From positions 310,001-374,000 of the forward strand of contig NZ_JODL01000002.1 of NCBI RefSeq assembly GCF_000718985.1: a stretch of 64,000 nt of DNA, written 5' to 3'. Source of the DNA: Streptomyces megasporus (lineage in GTDB: Bacteria > Actinomycetota > Actinomycetes > Streptomycetales > Streptomycetaceae). The notes below the pieces were generated by a model. The model did not search any database. It was given only the letters and a program-made list of their open reading frames with translations, and was not told the origin of the DNA. Of this stretch, positions 17,139-28,811 are shown piece after piece (within the stretch, counting starts at the first letter, position 1; every line of letters starts with the position of its first letter). A program made the translations under genes and the position numbers.

Positions 17139-19579
17139 GGGCGCCGGCCCCCGGGGCGCCCGGGGATGCCGTGCCCATCGCCGCGCCCGCCGGTGAACCG
17201 CCGGTGCCGCCCGCACCCTCCGTCGGCTCGACGGGAGTGACCCGCTGGGCGGCCGACCTGTCCATGGGCGCCCGCTTCGCACTCCTCGGGGGACGCGAGG
17301 GCTGGGCCCGCACCGTGCTCACCGCGATCGGCGTCGGTCTCGGCGTGGCCGTGCTGATGATCGCCGCCTCGATACCGCACATGCTCGCCTCCCGTGACGC
17401 CCGCGCCGACGCCCGGGAGAACTTCGGCCCCTCCGAAACGGTCGAGCGCTCCGACCGCAGCGCCCTGTACGCCAGGGCCGACAGCGAGTTCCGCGGCGAG
17501 AGCGTCCGCGGCCGGTACCTCCAGCCCGAGGGCGACCACCCGCCGCTGCCCCCGGGAGTGGAGGAGGCCCCGGCCCCCGGCGAGATGCTCGTCTCACCCG
17601 CCCTGAGAGAGTTGCTCGCCTCTCCCGAGGGCGAACTCCTCAGGGAGCGGCTGCCCCAGCGGATCGTCGGCACCATCGGCGACGAGGGCCTGCTGGGCCC
17701 GGCCGAACTCGTCTACGTGGCGGGCGCGGACGGACTCGTCGAGGGCGAGGGATCCACCTTCCGCGTCGACCGCTTCGGCCAGACCCACGACTCGGAACCG
17801 CTGGACGCCTTCCTGCTGCTGCTGGTGGTCGTCACCTGCGTGGTGCTGCTGCTCCCGGTCGGGGTGTTCATCGCCGCCGCCGTGCGCTTCGGCGGCGAGC
17901 GCCGCGACCGCAGGCTCGCCGCGCTGCGGTTGGTCGGCTCGGACAGCCGGATGGTGCGGCGCATCGCCGCGGGGGAGTCCATGGTCGGAGCCCTCCTCGG
18001 ACTGGCCGTGGGAACGGTGTTGTTCCTGCCGGTCCGCGAGCTGATCGGCGAGGTCACGCTCTTCGGCCTCAACGTCTTCCCCTCCGACGTACGGCCCAGC
18101 GCCGCGCTGATCGCGCTGATCGTGCCGGCCGTGCCCGCCTCCGCCGTGGCCGTCACCCTGCTGGCGCTGCGCGGGGTCGCCATCGAACCGCTCGGCGTGG
18201 TGCGCGGCTCCGGGGTCCGCCGGCGCCGGCTGTGGTGGCGGCTGCTGCCGCCCGCCGCCGGACTGCTGCTGCTGGCTCCCACGTTCGGCGGGCTGGACCC
18301 CGACCAGGGCTCGATCGCCACCTACCGCATTGCCGCGGGCATCGTGCTGCTGCTGGTCGGCGTCACCTCCATGCTGCCCTGGCTGATCGAGTGGGTCGTC
18401 GGGCGGGTGCGGGGCGGGCCGCTGCCCTTCCAACTCGCCGTCCGCCGCCTCCAACTCGACAGCGGGTCGGCGGCCCGCGCGGTCAGCGGCATCACCGTCG
18501 CCGTCGCCGGGGCCATCGCCGTCCAGATGCTGTTCGGAACGGTGGAGAAGTCGTACACCGCCGAGACCGGCCAGGACCCGACCCGTGCCCAACTGCAGGT
18601 CATCGCCGAGGTCGAGGACGACGCGGAGGCTCGTGAGCTGGTCCGGAGGATCACGGAGGCCCGCGGGGTGGACCAGGCGCTGGGCACGACGCACACGTAC
18701 CTCACGGAGTACGACAAGGGAGTGGACGACGAGTACCACACACCGATCACCGTGGCCGACTGCGCGACCCTGGCGGAACTGGCCCGAGTCGGGGCCTGCG
18801 AGGACGGGGACATCTTCGTGGTCCTCTCCCCGGACCGGGAGGAGGACACCGGCACCCGCCCCGGCGCGCGGCTGAACCTGAACCCCCCGCGGTACCTGCC
18901 GGAGAAGGACGCACTCGTCCAGGTGGGCGAGCCCGTCCTGTGGACCGTCCCCACCGACATCCGCGAGGCCGAGGGGAGGATCAGCCCGTTGGGGACGACC
19001 GTCGACGGCATCCTCGCCACCCCCGCGGCGTTCGACCTCTCCCGCCTGACGGACCTGCGCGCCGAGGTCATGGTGCGAATCGACCCGTCGGTGCCCGACG
19101 CGAAGGAGTACGTCCGCAACGCCGTGGAGACCGGCGACCCCGGTGTCGACGTGTGGGAGCTGGCGAGCACCGAGCGCGCCGGGGAGTTCGTGTTCGTCCA
19201 GCGTGCCCTGTACGCGGGAGCGGCCGGGGTGATGGCGTTGATCGGTGCCGGCATGGTCGTCTCCACCCTGGAGCAACTGCGCGAGCGCCGGAAGCTGCTC
19301 TCGGTGCTGGTCGCCTTCGGAACCCGCCGCTCCACACTGGGCTGGTCGGTGCTGTGGCAGACGGCCGTGCCCGTGGTGCTCGGTATGGCGCTGGCGGCGG
19401 TCGGCGGCATCGGGCTGGGAGCGGTCCTGCTGGCGATGGTCTCCGAGCCGTTCGCGGTCCACTGGACCGGGCTGGCCGCCATGACGGGCACCGGCGCGGC
19501 GGTGGTCGCCCTGGTGACGCTCCTCAGTCTTCCGCCGCTGTGGCGGATGATGCGCCCGGACGGTCTGCGCACGGAGTGA
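17135..19579 (+). CDS. FtsX/MacB-like ABC permease
   Basis: An 814-residue permease. It has an N-terminal helix (GWARTVLTAIGVGLGVAVLMIAASIPHML), a large extracytoplasmic region, then an FtsX domain with helices near 225-255, 285-310 and 330-355 (as in VVVTCVVLLLPVGVFIAAAV). A second extracytoplasmic region and a second FtsX domain at the C-terminus complete it (AGVMALIGAGMVVSTLEQLRERRKLLSVLVAFG). The ATG overlaps the ATPase gene, which argues against earlier starts in the same frame. Likely substrates are peptides, lipids or antibiotics, but nothing in the sequence decides. Confidence 0.88.
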   Translation: MRAPAPGAPGDAVPIAAPAGEPPVPPAPSVGSTGVTRWAADLSMGARFALLGGREGWARTVLTAIGVGLGVAVLMIAASIPHMLASRDARADARENFGPSETVERSDRSALYARADSEFRGESVRGRYLQPEGDHPPLPPGVEEAPAPGEMLVSPALRELLASPEGELLRERLPQRIVGTIGDEGLLGPAELVYVAGADGLVEGEGSTFRVDRFGQTHDSEPLDAFLLLLVVVTCVVLLLPVGVFIAAAVRFGGERRDRRLAALRLVGSDSRMVRRIAAGESMVGALLGLAVGTVLFLPVRELIGEVTLFGLNVFPSDVRPSAALIALIVPAVPASAVAVTLLALRGVAIEPLGVVRGSGVRRRRLWWRLLPPAAGLLLLAPTFGGLDPDQGSIATYRIAAGIVLLLVGVTSMLPWLIEWVVGRVRGGPLPFQLAVRRLQLDSGSAARAVSGITVAVAGAIAVQMLFGTVEKSYTAETGQDPTRAQLQVIAEVEDDAEARELVRRITEARGVDQALGTTHTYLTEYDKGVDDEYHTPITVADCATLAELARVGACEDGDIFVVLSPDREEDTGTRPGARLNLNPPRYLPEKDALVQVGEPVLWTVPTDIREAEGRISPLGTTVDGILATPAAFDLSRLTDLRAEVMVRIDPSVPDAKEYVRNAVETGDPGVDVWELASTERAGEFVFVQRALYAGAAGVMALIGAGMVVSTLEQLRERRKLLSVLVAFGTRRSTLGWSVLWQTAVPVVLGMALAAVGGIGLGAVLLAMVSEPFAVHWTGLAAMTGTGAAVVALVTLLSLPPLWRMMRPDGLRTE

Positions 19580-19607
19580 CCGACCGGCACGCCGACCGGG
19601 CGTAGAC

Positions 19608-19650
19608 GCCGTCCGCACGGCCCGTACCGGGGGAGGGCCGTGCGGACGGC
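19608..19650 (+). terminator. Bidirectional terminator between convergent genes
   Basis: A 15-bp stem (GCCGTCCGCACGGCC / GGCCGTGCGGACGGC) with a 13-nt loop, and partial extension by GAC/GTC. It lies between the permease and DUF1707 gene ends. Confidence 0.85.
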
Positions 19651-19701
19651 GAGGCGTCTGTGTCCTTCGCCGCTCCGCCGCTCCGCCGCTCTGTCGCCCC
19701 G

Positions 19702-20373
19702 TCAGCGCCCGCGCAGCCGCTTGCCGCGCTTGCCGCGCTTGGGCTTGGCCTCGACGCTGCCGAGGACCGCGGCGCCGCGCACCACGATCATCGGCGCCTC
19801 GGGGTCGTCGGACTCCAGGGACTTCACCTCGTAACTGCCCAGGACGCCGGTGCCGCTGCCGTGCAGGGTGACGTTCTCCGGCACCTTGATCTCGACGCTG
19901 CCGAAGACCGACGTGGCGTTGACGACGACCTGCCGGTGGTCGAACAGGGCCTCGCTCAGGTCGATCTCGACGCTGCCGAAGAGGGCGAAGGCGTTGAGCC
20001 TGCCGCCCACGCGCCAACGCCCCTTGCGGGAGGCGCTGCTGAAGACGGCGACCAGGTTCTCGCCGCCGTGCGCCCCGTACCCGTGCGAGGAGGGAGCGGC
20101 GGGCGGCGCCGTCGGATCGGGCCGGAGGGCCTCCCGCCGCCCCGCCGGCAGGTCGCGCACCAGCGGCGCGAACTCGCCCATCGTCTTGGCCCGGTAGACC
20201 GCGTCGATCCGCTCGGCGTGCTCCTCGGTGTCCAGCCGCCCCTCCGCGAGCGCCTCGCGCAGGATCTCCGCGATCCGGTCGCGGTCGGCGTCCGAGGCGC
20301 GTACGTCCGCCTCGGCCACGGGCCGCTCGGGCCGGGGCTCGGGCTGTTTCTCCAGGGAGCGCTTCTCATCCAC
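19702..20373 (-). CDS. DUF1707 and LiaF-like domain protein
   Basis: A 223-residue protein. Residues 22-75 match DUF1707 ([53 protein letters not shown]). The C-terminal half has the repeating glycine-valine beta pattern of the cell-wall-active antibiotic response/LiaF C-terminal domain ([40 protein letters not shown]). No membrane helix is visible. A role in envelope stress sensing is inferred from the family only. The tail is very Lys/Arg-rich. Confidence 0.85.
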   Translation of the reverse strand: MDEKRSLEKQPEPRPERPVAEADVRASDADRDRIAEILREALAEGRLDTEEHAERIDAVYRAKTMGEFAPLVRDLPAGRREALRPDPTAPPAAPSSHGYGAHGGENLVAVFSSASRKGRWRVGGRLNAFALFGSVEIDLSEALFDHRQVVVNATSVFGSVEIKVPENVTLHGSGTGVLGSYEVKSLESDDPEAPMIVVRGAAVLGSVEAKPKRGKRGKRLRGR

Positions 20374-20505
20374 GGCCCCAGACTAGCGAACGCGATACAT
20401 CGCGACCAGGGGCCCCGACGGGCGGACGAGCGGGACCTCACGGCCGTCGCCCGCCCCCTGGGGTCTTACGCTGTGAGGCGCCGTCGTCGAGAGGAAGAGA
20501 CGTCC

Positions 20506-22182
<1,677 letters not shown>

Positions 22183-22208
22183 CACTCCGAAGAAGTAGAT
22201 TCGTCCCC

Positions 22209-23627
22209 ATGAGCGGGACGAGCGAGGAACACGACAGGAACAGCGCGGAACACCGGATCGAACACGACTCCATGGGCGAGGTGCGGGTGCCCGCGCACGC
22301 CAAGTGGCGGGCACAGACCCAGCGCGCCGTGGAGAACTTCCCGATCTCGGGCCGGCGTCTGGAGCGCGCGCACATCCAGGCGCTGGCCCGGATCAAGGAG
22401 GCGGCGGCCAAGGTCAACGCCGAGCTCGGCGTCCTGGAGCCGGAGCCGGCCCGGGCCATCGCCGAGGCCGCCGCCGAGGTCGCCGACGGGCGCTGGGACG
22501 ACCACTTCCCCGTGGACGTCTTCCAGACCGGCTCCGGCACCTCCTCCAACATGAACATGAACGAGGTCGTCGCCACGCTCGCGAGCGAGCGGCTGGGGGC
22601 CCCGGTGCACCCCAACGACCACGTCAACGCCAGCCAGTCCTCCAACGACGTCTTCCCCTCCTCCATCCACATCGCGGCGACCGCGGCCGTCACCGGGGAC
22701 CTGATCCCGGCGCTGGAGCACCTCGCCGAGGCGCTGGAGCGCAAGGCGGAGGAGTTCGCCGAGGTCGTCAAGTCGGGCCGCACCCATCTGATGGACGCCA
22801 CGCCCGTCACACTCGGCCAGGAGTTCGGCGGCTACGCGGCGCAGACGCGGTACGGGGTGGAGCGGCTGCGGGCCTGTCTGCCGCGCCTGGCCGAGCTGCC
22901 GCTGGGCGGCACCGCGGTGGGCACCGGCATCAACACCCCGCCCGGCTTCTCGGCGGCCGTGATCGCCGAGGTCGCCCGCACCACCGGGCTGCCGCTGACC
23001 GAGGCCCGCGACCACTTCGAGGCGCAGGGCGCCCGCGACGCCCTGGTGGAGACCTCCGGGCAGCTCCGCACGATCGCCGTCGGCCTGACCAAGATCTGCA
23101 ACGACCTGCGCTGGATGTCCTCCGGCCCGCGCACCGGTCTGGCCGAGATCCGCCTGCCCGACCTCCAGCCCGGCTCCTCGATCATGCCCGGCAAGGTCAA
23201 CCCGGTGATCCCCGAGGCGGTCCTGATGGTCGCCGCCCAGGTCACGGGGAACGACACGGCGGTCGCCGTGGCCGGGGCGTCCGGCAACTTCGAGCTGAAC
23301 GTGATGCTCCCGGTGATGGGCAAGAACCTGCTGGAGTCCATCCGGCTGTTGGCCAACGCCTCCCGGCTGCTGGCCGACCGCACGGTCGACGGCATCGAGG
23401 CGGACGTCGAGCGCGCCCGCGAGTACGCGGAGTCCTCACCGTCCGTGGTGACCCCGCTGAACAGGTACATCGGCTACGAGGAGGCCGCGAAGGTCGCCAA
23501 GCGGTCCCTGGCGGAGCGGAAGACGATCCGCGAGGTGGTCCTGGAGTCCGGCTACGTCGAGCGCGGTCTGCTCACGCCGGAGCAGTTGGACGAGGCCCTG
23601 GACGTGCTGCGCATGACCCGTCCCTGA
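22209..23627 (+). CDS. fumC: Class II fumarate hydratase FumC
   Basis: A 472-residue class II fumarase of the aspartase/fumarase superfamily. The signature loop is [17 protein letters not shown]; other conserved blocks are [34 protein letters not shown] and [18 protein letters not shown]. It catalyses the same reaction as its upstream neighbour but needs no iron-sulfur cluster. It starts 26 bp after the class I gene, probably in the same transcript. The N-terminal acidic stretch before [17 protein letters not shown] is short and variable. Confidence 0.97.
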   Translation: MSGTSEEHDRNSAEHRIEHDSMGEVRVPAHAKWRAQTQRAVENFPISGRRLERAHIQALARIKEAAAKVNAELGVLEPEPARAIAEAAAEVADGRWDDHFPVDVFQTGSGTSSNMNMNEVVATLASERLGAPVHPNDHVNASQSSNDVFPSSIHIAATAAVTGDLIPALEHLAEALERKAEEFAEVVKSGRTHLMDATPVTLGQEFGGYAAQTRYGVERLRACLPRLAELPLGGTAVGTGINTPPGFSAAVIAEVARTTGLPLTEARDHFEAQGARDALVETSGQLRTIAVGLTKICNDLRWMSSGPRTGLAEIRLPDLQPGSSIMPGKVNPVIPEAVLMVAAQVTGNDTAVAVAGASGNFELNVMLPVMGKNLLESIRLLANASRLLADRTVDGIEADVERAREYAESSPSVVTPLNRYIGYEEAAKVAKRSLAERKTIREVVLESGYVERGLLTPEQLDEALDVLRMTRP

Positions 23628-23732
23628 GCCCCGTGCCACCCGCCCCGCCGTCCCGCGGCGGCGGGGCGGACCGTGGCGCGGATCGTGTCGTGGATCGCGG
23701 AACGCTCCCCGGACCGCGATTAGGATCCGCGC

Positions 23733-24419
23733 ATGAGAGCGCAGACGGAGGACGAAACGGACACGGAGGGCGGCGGCCCGCGCTGGAGGGCGGGGGAGCA
23801 CATCCTGTGGCGCTACCGGGCCAACGGCGGCGACCACGTCCACATCTGCCGGCCCGTGACCGTCGTCCGCGACACGCCCGAGCTGCTCGCCGTGTGGATG
23901 GCTCCCGGCACCGCCTGCGTCAAGCCGGAGCTGGCCGACGGCACGCCCGTGCACCGCGAGCCGCTCGCCACCCGCTACACCAAGCCGCGCAGGACCGTCC
24001 GCTCGCGGTGGTTCGGCACCGGCGTGCTCAAGCTGGCGCGAGCCGGCGAGCCCTGGTCGGTGTGGCTGTTCTGGGACCGCGGCTGGCGGTTCAGGAACTG
24101 GTACGTGAACCTGGAGGAGCCGCTGCGCCGCTGGGCGGGCGGGGTGGACTCCGAGGACCACTTCCTGGACATCGCCGTCTACCCCGACCGCACCTGGGAG
24201 TGGAAGGACGAGGACGAGTTCGACCAGGCGCAGCGCGCCGGCCTGATGGAGACGGACCAGGCCGAGCGGGTACGGGACGCCGGCCGCCGGGCCGTGGCGA
24301 CGATCCGCGCGTGGGGCAGCCCCTTCCGCGACGGCTGGGAGAACTGGCGCCCCGATCCCGCCTGGCCGGTGCCGGCGCTGCCCCGGGACTGGGACCGCGA
24401 ACCGGTACGGATCGGCTGA
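23733..24419 (+). CDS. DUF402/FomD-domain protein
   Basis: A 228-residue protein of the DUF402 (FomD-like) family. The recognisable segments are ILWRYRANGGDHVHICRPVTVV, WSVWLFWDRGWRFRNWYVNLEEPLRRWAGGVDSEDHFLDIAVYPDRTWEWKDEDEF and the WGSPFRDGWENWRP tail. FomD itself is a nucleotide phosphate-bond hydrolase, and some DUF402 proteins act on nucleoside phosphates. The Asp/Glu-rich DEDEF segment fits the metal site. Its substrate here is unknown. Confidence 0.85.
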   Translation: MRAQTEDETDTEGGGPRWRAGEHILWRYRANGGDHVHICRPVTVVRDTPELLAVWMAPGTACVKPELADGTPVHREPLATRYTKPRRTVRSRWFGTGVLKLARAGEPWSVWLFWDRGWRFRNWYVNLEEPLRRWAGGVDSEDHFLDIAVYPDRTWEWKDEDEFDQAQRAGLMETDQAERVRDAGRRAVATIRAWGSPFRDGWENWRPDPAWPVPALPRDWDREPVRIG

Positions 24420-24596
24420 AGGGCTGGTGACGTCGCCCCCGCTTCTCGCATGATGGCCACGGAGATGCCGCAACCCCTTGCTGTGTCCCCGGACCGCGAC
24501 CGTAGGATCGACCCGGACTTGACGGAAAGCCCCACCCGACACGAACTCGACCACCCGACAAGGGAATTGGCGCATGTCCGCGAGAGGAGCCCAGAC

Positions 24597-25277
24597 GTGA
24601 GCAGCACGGACGGTCATCAGGTGTACGCGGACTACGACCGGACGGCGATCGACCGCACCGGCCAGGCCGAGGCATTCGACACGATCGGCGACCGGTACGA
24701 CGAGGTGTTCCCCCACAAGGAGGGCCAGGTCGCCGCCGGCGCCTGGTTGGCGGGGCAACTGCCCGCCGGGTCCCGGGTGCTCGACATCGGGTGCGGCACC
24801 GGAGTCCCCACGGCCCGTCAGCTCACGGAGGCCGGGCACCGGGTCGTCGGCATCGACTTCTCCTCCGCCATGGTCAAGCTCAGCCGGGAGAACGTCCCCG
24901 ACGCCGAGTTCCACCAGATGGACATCGCCGACCTGGAGAACAGTGGCCTGGGGCCCTTCGACGGCGCCGCCGCCTTCTTCTCGCTGCTGATGCTGCCGCG
25001 GGCGGAGATCCCCGTCGCCCTGCGCATGCTGCACGGCCAGGTGAAGCCCGGCGGACCGCTGGCCCTGGGGATGGTCGAGGCCGACGTGGACGACTTCGGA
25101 ATCCCGTTCCTGGGCAACACCATTCGGGTATCGGGGTACCTACGGGACGAACTGCGCCAGGTGGTGCGGGACGCGGGCTTCGAGATCGCCGGGGAGGAGT
25201 CGTTCGCGTACGCGCCGGCCAGCACGGACGTGTCCCCCGAGATCCAGGTCTTCCTGAACTGCCGACGACGCCCTTGA
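24597..25277 (+). CDS. Class I SAM-dependent methyltransferase
   Basis: A 226-residue methyltransferase. SAM motif I is VLDIGCGTGVPTARQL; motif II-like segments are HRVVGIDFSSAMVKLSREN and FHQMDIADLE; motif IV is GPFDGAAAFFSLLMLP. It ends with PEIQVFLNCRRRP. The GTG start follows GAGAGGAGC; earlier in-frame starts would add an unconserved 49-residue leader. The next gene begins 57 bp on. The methyl acceptor cannot be inferred. Confidence 0.88.
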   Translation: MSSTDGHQVYADYDRTAIDRTGQAEAFDTIGDRYDEVFPHKEGQVAAGAWLAGQLPAGSRVLDIGCGTGVPTARQLTEAGHRVVGIDFSSAMVKLSRENVPDAEFHQMDIADLENSGLGPFDGAAAFFSLLMLPRAEIPVALRMLHGQVKPGGPLALGMVEADVDDFGIPFLGNTIRVSGYLRDELRQVVRDAGFEIAGEESFAYAPASTDVSPEIQVFLNCRRRP

Positions 25278-25333
25278 GTCCCCAAGCGCTGGGCACGCCC
25301 GATGCGCGGCCCCGGACGGATGGAACCCTACGC

Positions 25334-27436
25334 GTGACGGAGCACCCCACCCCTCAGCAGCCCGCTGCCCGGCCGATGGGCGGCGGCGCCCGCACGGCCA
25401 TGCCCGTGGCGGGCCACGCGGACGCCGCGCCCGCCGCGCTGCCCGACCCGCGCGGCGGCCGGCACACGCCCGACGGGGCCCAGGATTCCTCCCACGGCGC
25501 CCCCGGTCTGCCGGTGGAGACGCCGATGCCGTCGGTACCGTCGGCGCAGTCGGCTCCGAAGTCCGCGACGGAGACGGGCCACGCCCGGCCCGCGGGTGGC
25601 GACGAGCCCGTGGGGCGTCACCGTCCCGGCGCGCCGGAGGAGGCCGGCCGGGGCGCCGCGCCCGGTGCGACCGAGCACCCCAGCGGGGACGAGCGGGCCG
25701 AGCGGGAGCGGCGCGGAGGCGATCGGCTGCGGTTCGTGGGCGCCGCCACCCGGCGGATCGCCCGCGGAGTGGACCTGGACGAGACCGTCCTCGGCCTGTG
25801 CCGGGCCAGCGTGCCCGCGTTCACCGACGCGATCCTGGTCTACCTGCGCGACCCGCTGCCGGTGGGGGACGAACGGCCCACCGGGGCCTTCCTGCTGCGG
25901 CTGCGCCGCACCGACCGGCTGCCCGACCACGCGGCCCCGGCCCCCGCCGACCAGGACCCGTCCGACACCGGGGAGTTCCCGCTGCCCCCGCCGGTCGGCC
26001 CGACGGAGGGCGCCGTGGGCGGGGCGCAGGAGCTGGTCGAGGTGCGGGGCGGCGGACCGCTGGCCGAGGTGCTGCGCGGGGTGCGTCCGGTGTTCGGCGA
26101 CTCGTCCACCGCCCGCGAGGCGCTGCCGGAACTGCTCGGCGCCGGGTGCGACGCCCCGGCCGGGCGCCGGGCGATCCTCGCGCCGCTGCGCGGCCGGCGC
26201 CGGGTGATCGGCGCGGCCGTGTTCCTGCGCCGCCCGGACCGGGCCGCCTTCGAGTCCGACGACCTGCTGGTGGCCGCGCAACTGGCCACACACACCGCGC
26301 TGGGCGTGGACAAAGCGGTGCTCTACGGCCGTGAGGCGTACATCGCCGACGAGTTGCAGCGCACCATGCTCCCCGACGAACTGCCCCAGCCCACCGGGGT
26401 GACGCTGGCCAGCCGCTACCTCCCGGCCGCCGAGACCGCCCGGGTGGGCGGCGACTGGTACGACGCGATACCGCTGCCCGGCGGCCGGGTGGCCCTCGTC
26501 GTCGGGGACGTCATGGGCCACTCCATGACCTCCGCGGCGATCATGGGACAGCTCCGCACCACCGCGCAGACCCTGGCCGGACTCGACCTGCCGCCGCAGG
26601 AGGTGCTCCACCACCTCGACGAGCAGGCCCAGCGGCTCGGCTCCGACCGGATGGCGACCTGCCTGTACGCCGTCTACGACCCGGTCGCGCACCGGATGGT
26701 GGTGGCCAACGCCGGGCATCCGCCGCCGGTGATGCTCTACCGCGACGGCCGGGCGGAGGTGCTGCGCATCCCGGCCGGCGCGCCCATCGGCGTCGGGGGA
26801 GTGGACTTCGAGGCGGTGGAGCTGAACGCCCCGGCGGGCGCGACGCTGCTGCTCTACACCGACGGCCTGGTGGAGTCGAGGCACCGCGACATCTGGACGG
26901 GGATCGACTACCTGCGCGAGAAACTGGCGGAGACGGCCGGGCTGACCCGCCCCGACACCCCACCGCCCCTGGAGCCGCTCTGCGACGAGGTGTTGGACAT
27001 CCTCGGGCCGGGCGACCGGGACGACGACATCGCGCTGCTGGCGGCCCGCTTCGACGGGATACCGCCCAGCGACGTGGCCTACTGGTACCTCGACCCGCGC
27101 GCCCAGACCGCGCGGCAGGCCCGCCGGCTGGCGCGGCGCGCGCTGGAGCGCTGGGGCCTGGAGGAGCTGACGGACTCCGTGGAGCTGCTGGTCAGCGAGG
27201 TGGTGACCAACGCCGTCCGCTACGCCGAGCGTCCCATCACGCTGCGGCTGCTCCGCACCGACGTGCTGCGCTGCGAGGTCGGGGACGACGTGCCGCAACT
27301 GCCGCGGCTGCGGCAGGCCCGGGCCACGGACGAGGGCGGTCGGGGCCTGTACCTGGTCAACCGGCTCGCCCGGCGCTGGGGCGCGACGAGGCTGAGCACC
27401 GGCAAGGTGGTCTGGTTCGAGATCCCGTTCCCGTGA
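25334..27436 (+). CDS. GAF-SpoIIE phosphatase-HATPase protein
   Basis: A 700-residue PP2C-type regulator. A Pro/Ala/Gly-rich disordered leader of about 130 residues precedes a GAF-like region (about 135-335, ending DDLLVAAQLATHTALGVDKAVLYGREAYIA). A SpoIIE/RsbU phosphatase follows, with metal-binding Asp residues in GGDWYDAIPL, VVGDVMGHS, YTDGLVES and DDDIALL. The C-terminal HATPase (about 590-700) has LLVSEVVTNAVRYA, CEVGDD and DEGGRGLYLV. It combines anti-sigma kinase-like and phosphatase domains in one chain, typical of Streptomyces partner-switching proteins. Confidence 0.92.
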   Translation: MTEHPTPQQPAARPMGGGARTAMPVAGHADAAPAALPDPRGGRHTPDGAQDSSHGAPGLPVETPMPSVPSAQSAPKSATETGHARPAGGDEPVGRHRPGAPEEAGRGAAPGATEHPSGDERAERERRGGDRLRFVGAATRRIARGVDLDETVLGLCRASVPAFTDAILVYLRDPLPVGDERPTGAFLLRLRRTDRLPDHAAPAPADQDPSDTGEFPLPPPVGPTEGAVGGAQELVEVRGGGPLAEVLRGVRPVFGDSSTAREALPELLGAGCDAPAGRRAILAPLRGRRRVIGAAVFLRRPDRAAFESDDLLVAAQLATHTALGVDKAVLYGREAYIADELQRTMLPDELPQPTGVTLASRYLPAAETARVGGDWYDAIPLPGGRVALVVGDVMGHSMTSAAIMGQLRTTAQTLAGLDLPPQEVLHHLDEQAQRLGSDRMATCLYAVYDPVAHRMVVANAGHPPPVMLYRDGRAEVLRIPAGAPIGVGGVDFEAVELNAPAGATLLLYTDGLVESRHRDIWTGIDYLREKLAETAGLTRPDTPPPLEPLCDEVLDILGPGDRDDDIALLAARFDGIPPSDVAYWYLDPRAQTARQARRLARRALERWGLEELTDSVELLVSEVVTNAVRYAERPITLRLLRTDVLRCEVGDDVPQLPRLRQARATDEGGRGLYLVNRLARRWGATRLSTGKVVWFEIPFP

Positions 27437-27490
27437 GGGCGGTCCGGTCGGCTCCGGCACCCCGCCCCGCGGCCGGCGGGCGACACGCGA

Positions 27491-27525
27491 AACGGCCCCG
27501 AACCCGTGACGGGTCCGGGGCCGTT
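27491..27525 (+). terminator. Terminator between convergent phosphatase and ahpD genes
   Basis: Outer stem AACGGCCCCG / CGGGGCCGTT encloses an inner ACCCGT/ACGGGT pairing. It can serve both directions. Confidence 0.85.
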
Positions 27526-27557
27526 CGGCCGTGCGGTGGCGCGGGGCCGACGGTGGG

Positions 27558-28109
27558 TCAGACCCCGGCCGGGGCCGGGTCGGCCAGGGCCGCCTCGGCG
27601 TCCAGGACGGTGCCCACCGCCTGGATGACGGCCGCGATCTTGAACGCCTCCTGGACCGTCTCGCGGTCCACACCGGCCTTGCGCAGCACCTGCTCGTGGG
27701 AGTCCAGGCACTGTCCGCAGCCGTTGATGGCGGAGACGGCCAGCGACCAGAGCTCGAAGTCGGTCTTGTCCACGCCGGGGTTGCCGATGACGTTCATCCG
27801 CAGGCCCGCGCGCAGGGTGCCGTACTCCGGGTCCGACAGCAGGTGCCGGGTCCGGTAGAAGACGTTGTTCATCGCCATGATGGCGGCGGCGGCCTTGGCC
27901 GCGGTGTACGCCTCGGGGGAGAGGTTGGCCTTCGCCTCGGGCTCCAGCTCGGTCAGCACCTTGGGCGAGCGGGAGGCGATCGCGCAGGCCAGCACCGCGC
28001 CCCACAACTGCTGCTGGGGCAGGTCGGAGTTGCCGATCACCGAACCGAGGTTCAGCTTGAGGTCCTTGGCGTAGTCGGGCAGGGCCGACTTCAGGTCGTC
28101 GAGAGCCAT
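27558..28109 (-). CDS. ahpD: Alkyl hydroperoxide reductase AhpD
   Basis: A 183-residue AhpD. The active-site C131-x-x-C134 and H138 are in [20 protein letters not shown], at the positions seen in mycobacterial AhpD (130/133/137). AhpD recycles oxidised AhpC as part of an NADH-linked peroxidase chain. It lies 15 bp downstream of ahpC in the same orientation, divergent from oxyR. It is full length. Confidence 0.97.
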   Translation of the reverse strand: MALDDLKSALPDYAKDLKLNLGSVIGNSDLPQQQLWGAVLACAIASRSPKVLTELEPEAKANLSPEAYTAAKAAAAIMAMNNVFYRTRHLLSDPEYGTLRAGLRMNVIGNPGVDKTDFELWSLAVSAINGCGQCLDSHEQVLRKAGVDRETVQEAFKIAAVIQAVGTVLDAEAALADPAPAGV

Positions 28110-28124
28110 GTCGTCCTCAGATCC

Positions 28125-28679
28125 TCACTCACCCGCGAGCAGCTTGACCGGGTCGAGGGTCTCCTCGCCCTTGGTCCAGTTGCAGGGGCACAGCTCGTCG
28201 GTCTGCAGGGCGTCCAGCACCCGCAGGACCTCCTTGGGGTTACGGCCGACGGAGCCGGCGGTCACCATGGTGAACTGGATCTCGTTGTTCTGGTCCACGA
28301 TGAAGACCGCGCGCTGGGCGTAGCCGTCCTCGCCCTCGACGCCACAGGCCCGCATCAGCTCGTGCTTGGGGTCGGCCAGCATCGGGAAGGGCAGGTCGCG
28401 CAGGTCGGGGTGGTCCTTGCGCCAGGCGTGGTGGACGAACTCGGAGTCACCGGAGACACCCAGGATCTGGGCGTCGCGGTCCGCGAACTCGTCGTTCAGC
28501 TTGCCGAAAGCGGCGATCTCGGTCGGGCAGACGAAGGTGAAGTCCTTCGGCCAGAAGAAGACGACCTTCCACTTGCCCTCGTAGGTCTTGTGGTTGATCT
28601 GCTCGAACGCCTTGCTGGCGTCGAGGTCCACACAAGCGGTCAGGTCGAACTCGGGGAACTTGTCACCGACAGTGAGCAC
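28125..28679 (-). CDS. ahpC: Alkyl hydroperoxide reductase AhpC (peroxiredoxin)
   Basis: A 184-residue 2-Cys peroxiredoxin. The peroxidatic Cys is C51 in FVCPTEIAAFG; C-terminal Cys residues C164 and C166 are in ELCPCNWTKGE, the mycobacterial-type arrangement. It reduces peroxides and is recycled by AhpD. The gene is divergent from oxyR across 132 bp that carry a good OxyR operator match. Confidence 0.98.
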   Translation of the reverse strand: MLTVGDKFPEFDLTACVDLDASKAFEQINHKTYEGKWKVVFFWPKDFTFVCPTEIAAFGKLNDEFADRDAQILGVSGDSEFVHHAWRKDHPDLRDLPFPMLADPKHELMRACGVEGEDGYAQRAVFIVDQNNEIQFTMVTAGSVGRNPKEVLRVLDALQTDELCPCNWTKGEETLDPVKLLAGE

Positions 28680-28750
28680 ACGCTCTCCTTGTTGCGTGGA
28701 AATACCCCAGGGCGGGGGTTTCCTGAGGGTTGGGCATGATCCACACTGCC

Positions 28751-28787
28751 ATAGACGCCATTGATCAAAGAAATAACTAGACTCACT
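28751..28787. promoter_or_regulatory. Probable OxyR operator between ahpC and oxyR
   Basis: Four tetranucleotides at 7-bp spacing: ATAG (28751-28754), TGAT (28762-28765), ATAA (28773-28776) and CACT (28784-28787). This matches the spacing of the OxyR consensus ATAG-N7-CTAT-N7-ATAG-N7-CTAT, with the first and third elements close to consensus. The stretch is AT-rich relative to the surround and lies between divergent ahpC and oxyR starts. Confidence 0.65.
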
Positions 28788-28811
28788 GACATTGATCGAA
28801 GGAGGCTATCG

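Noticed and set aside
17594..20017. An 807-codon antisense frame across the FtsX-like permease.
   Set aside because: Gly/Gln/Arg-rich shadow of a well-supported membrane protein.
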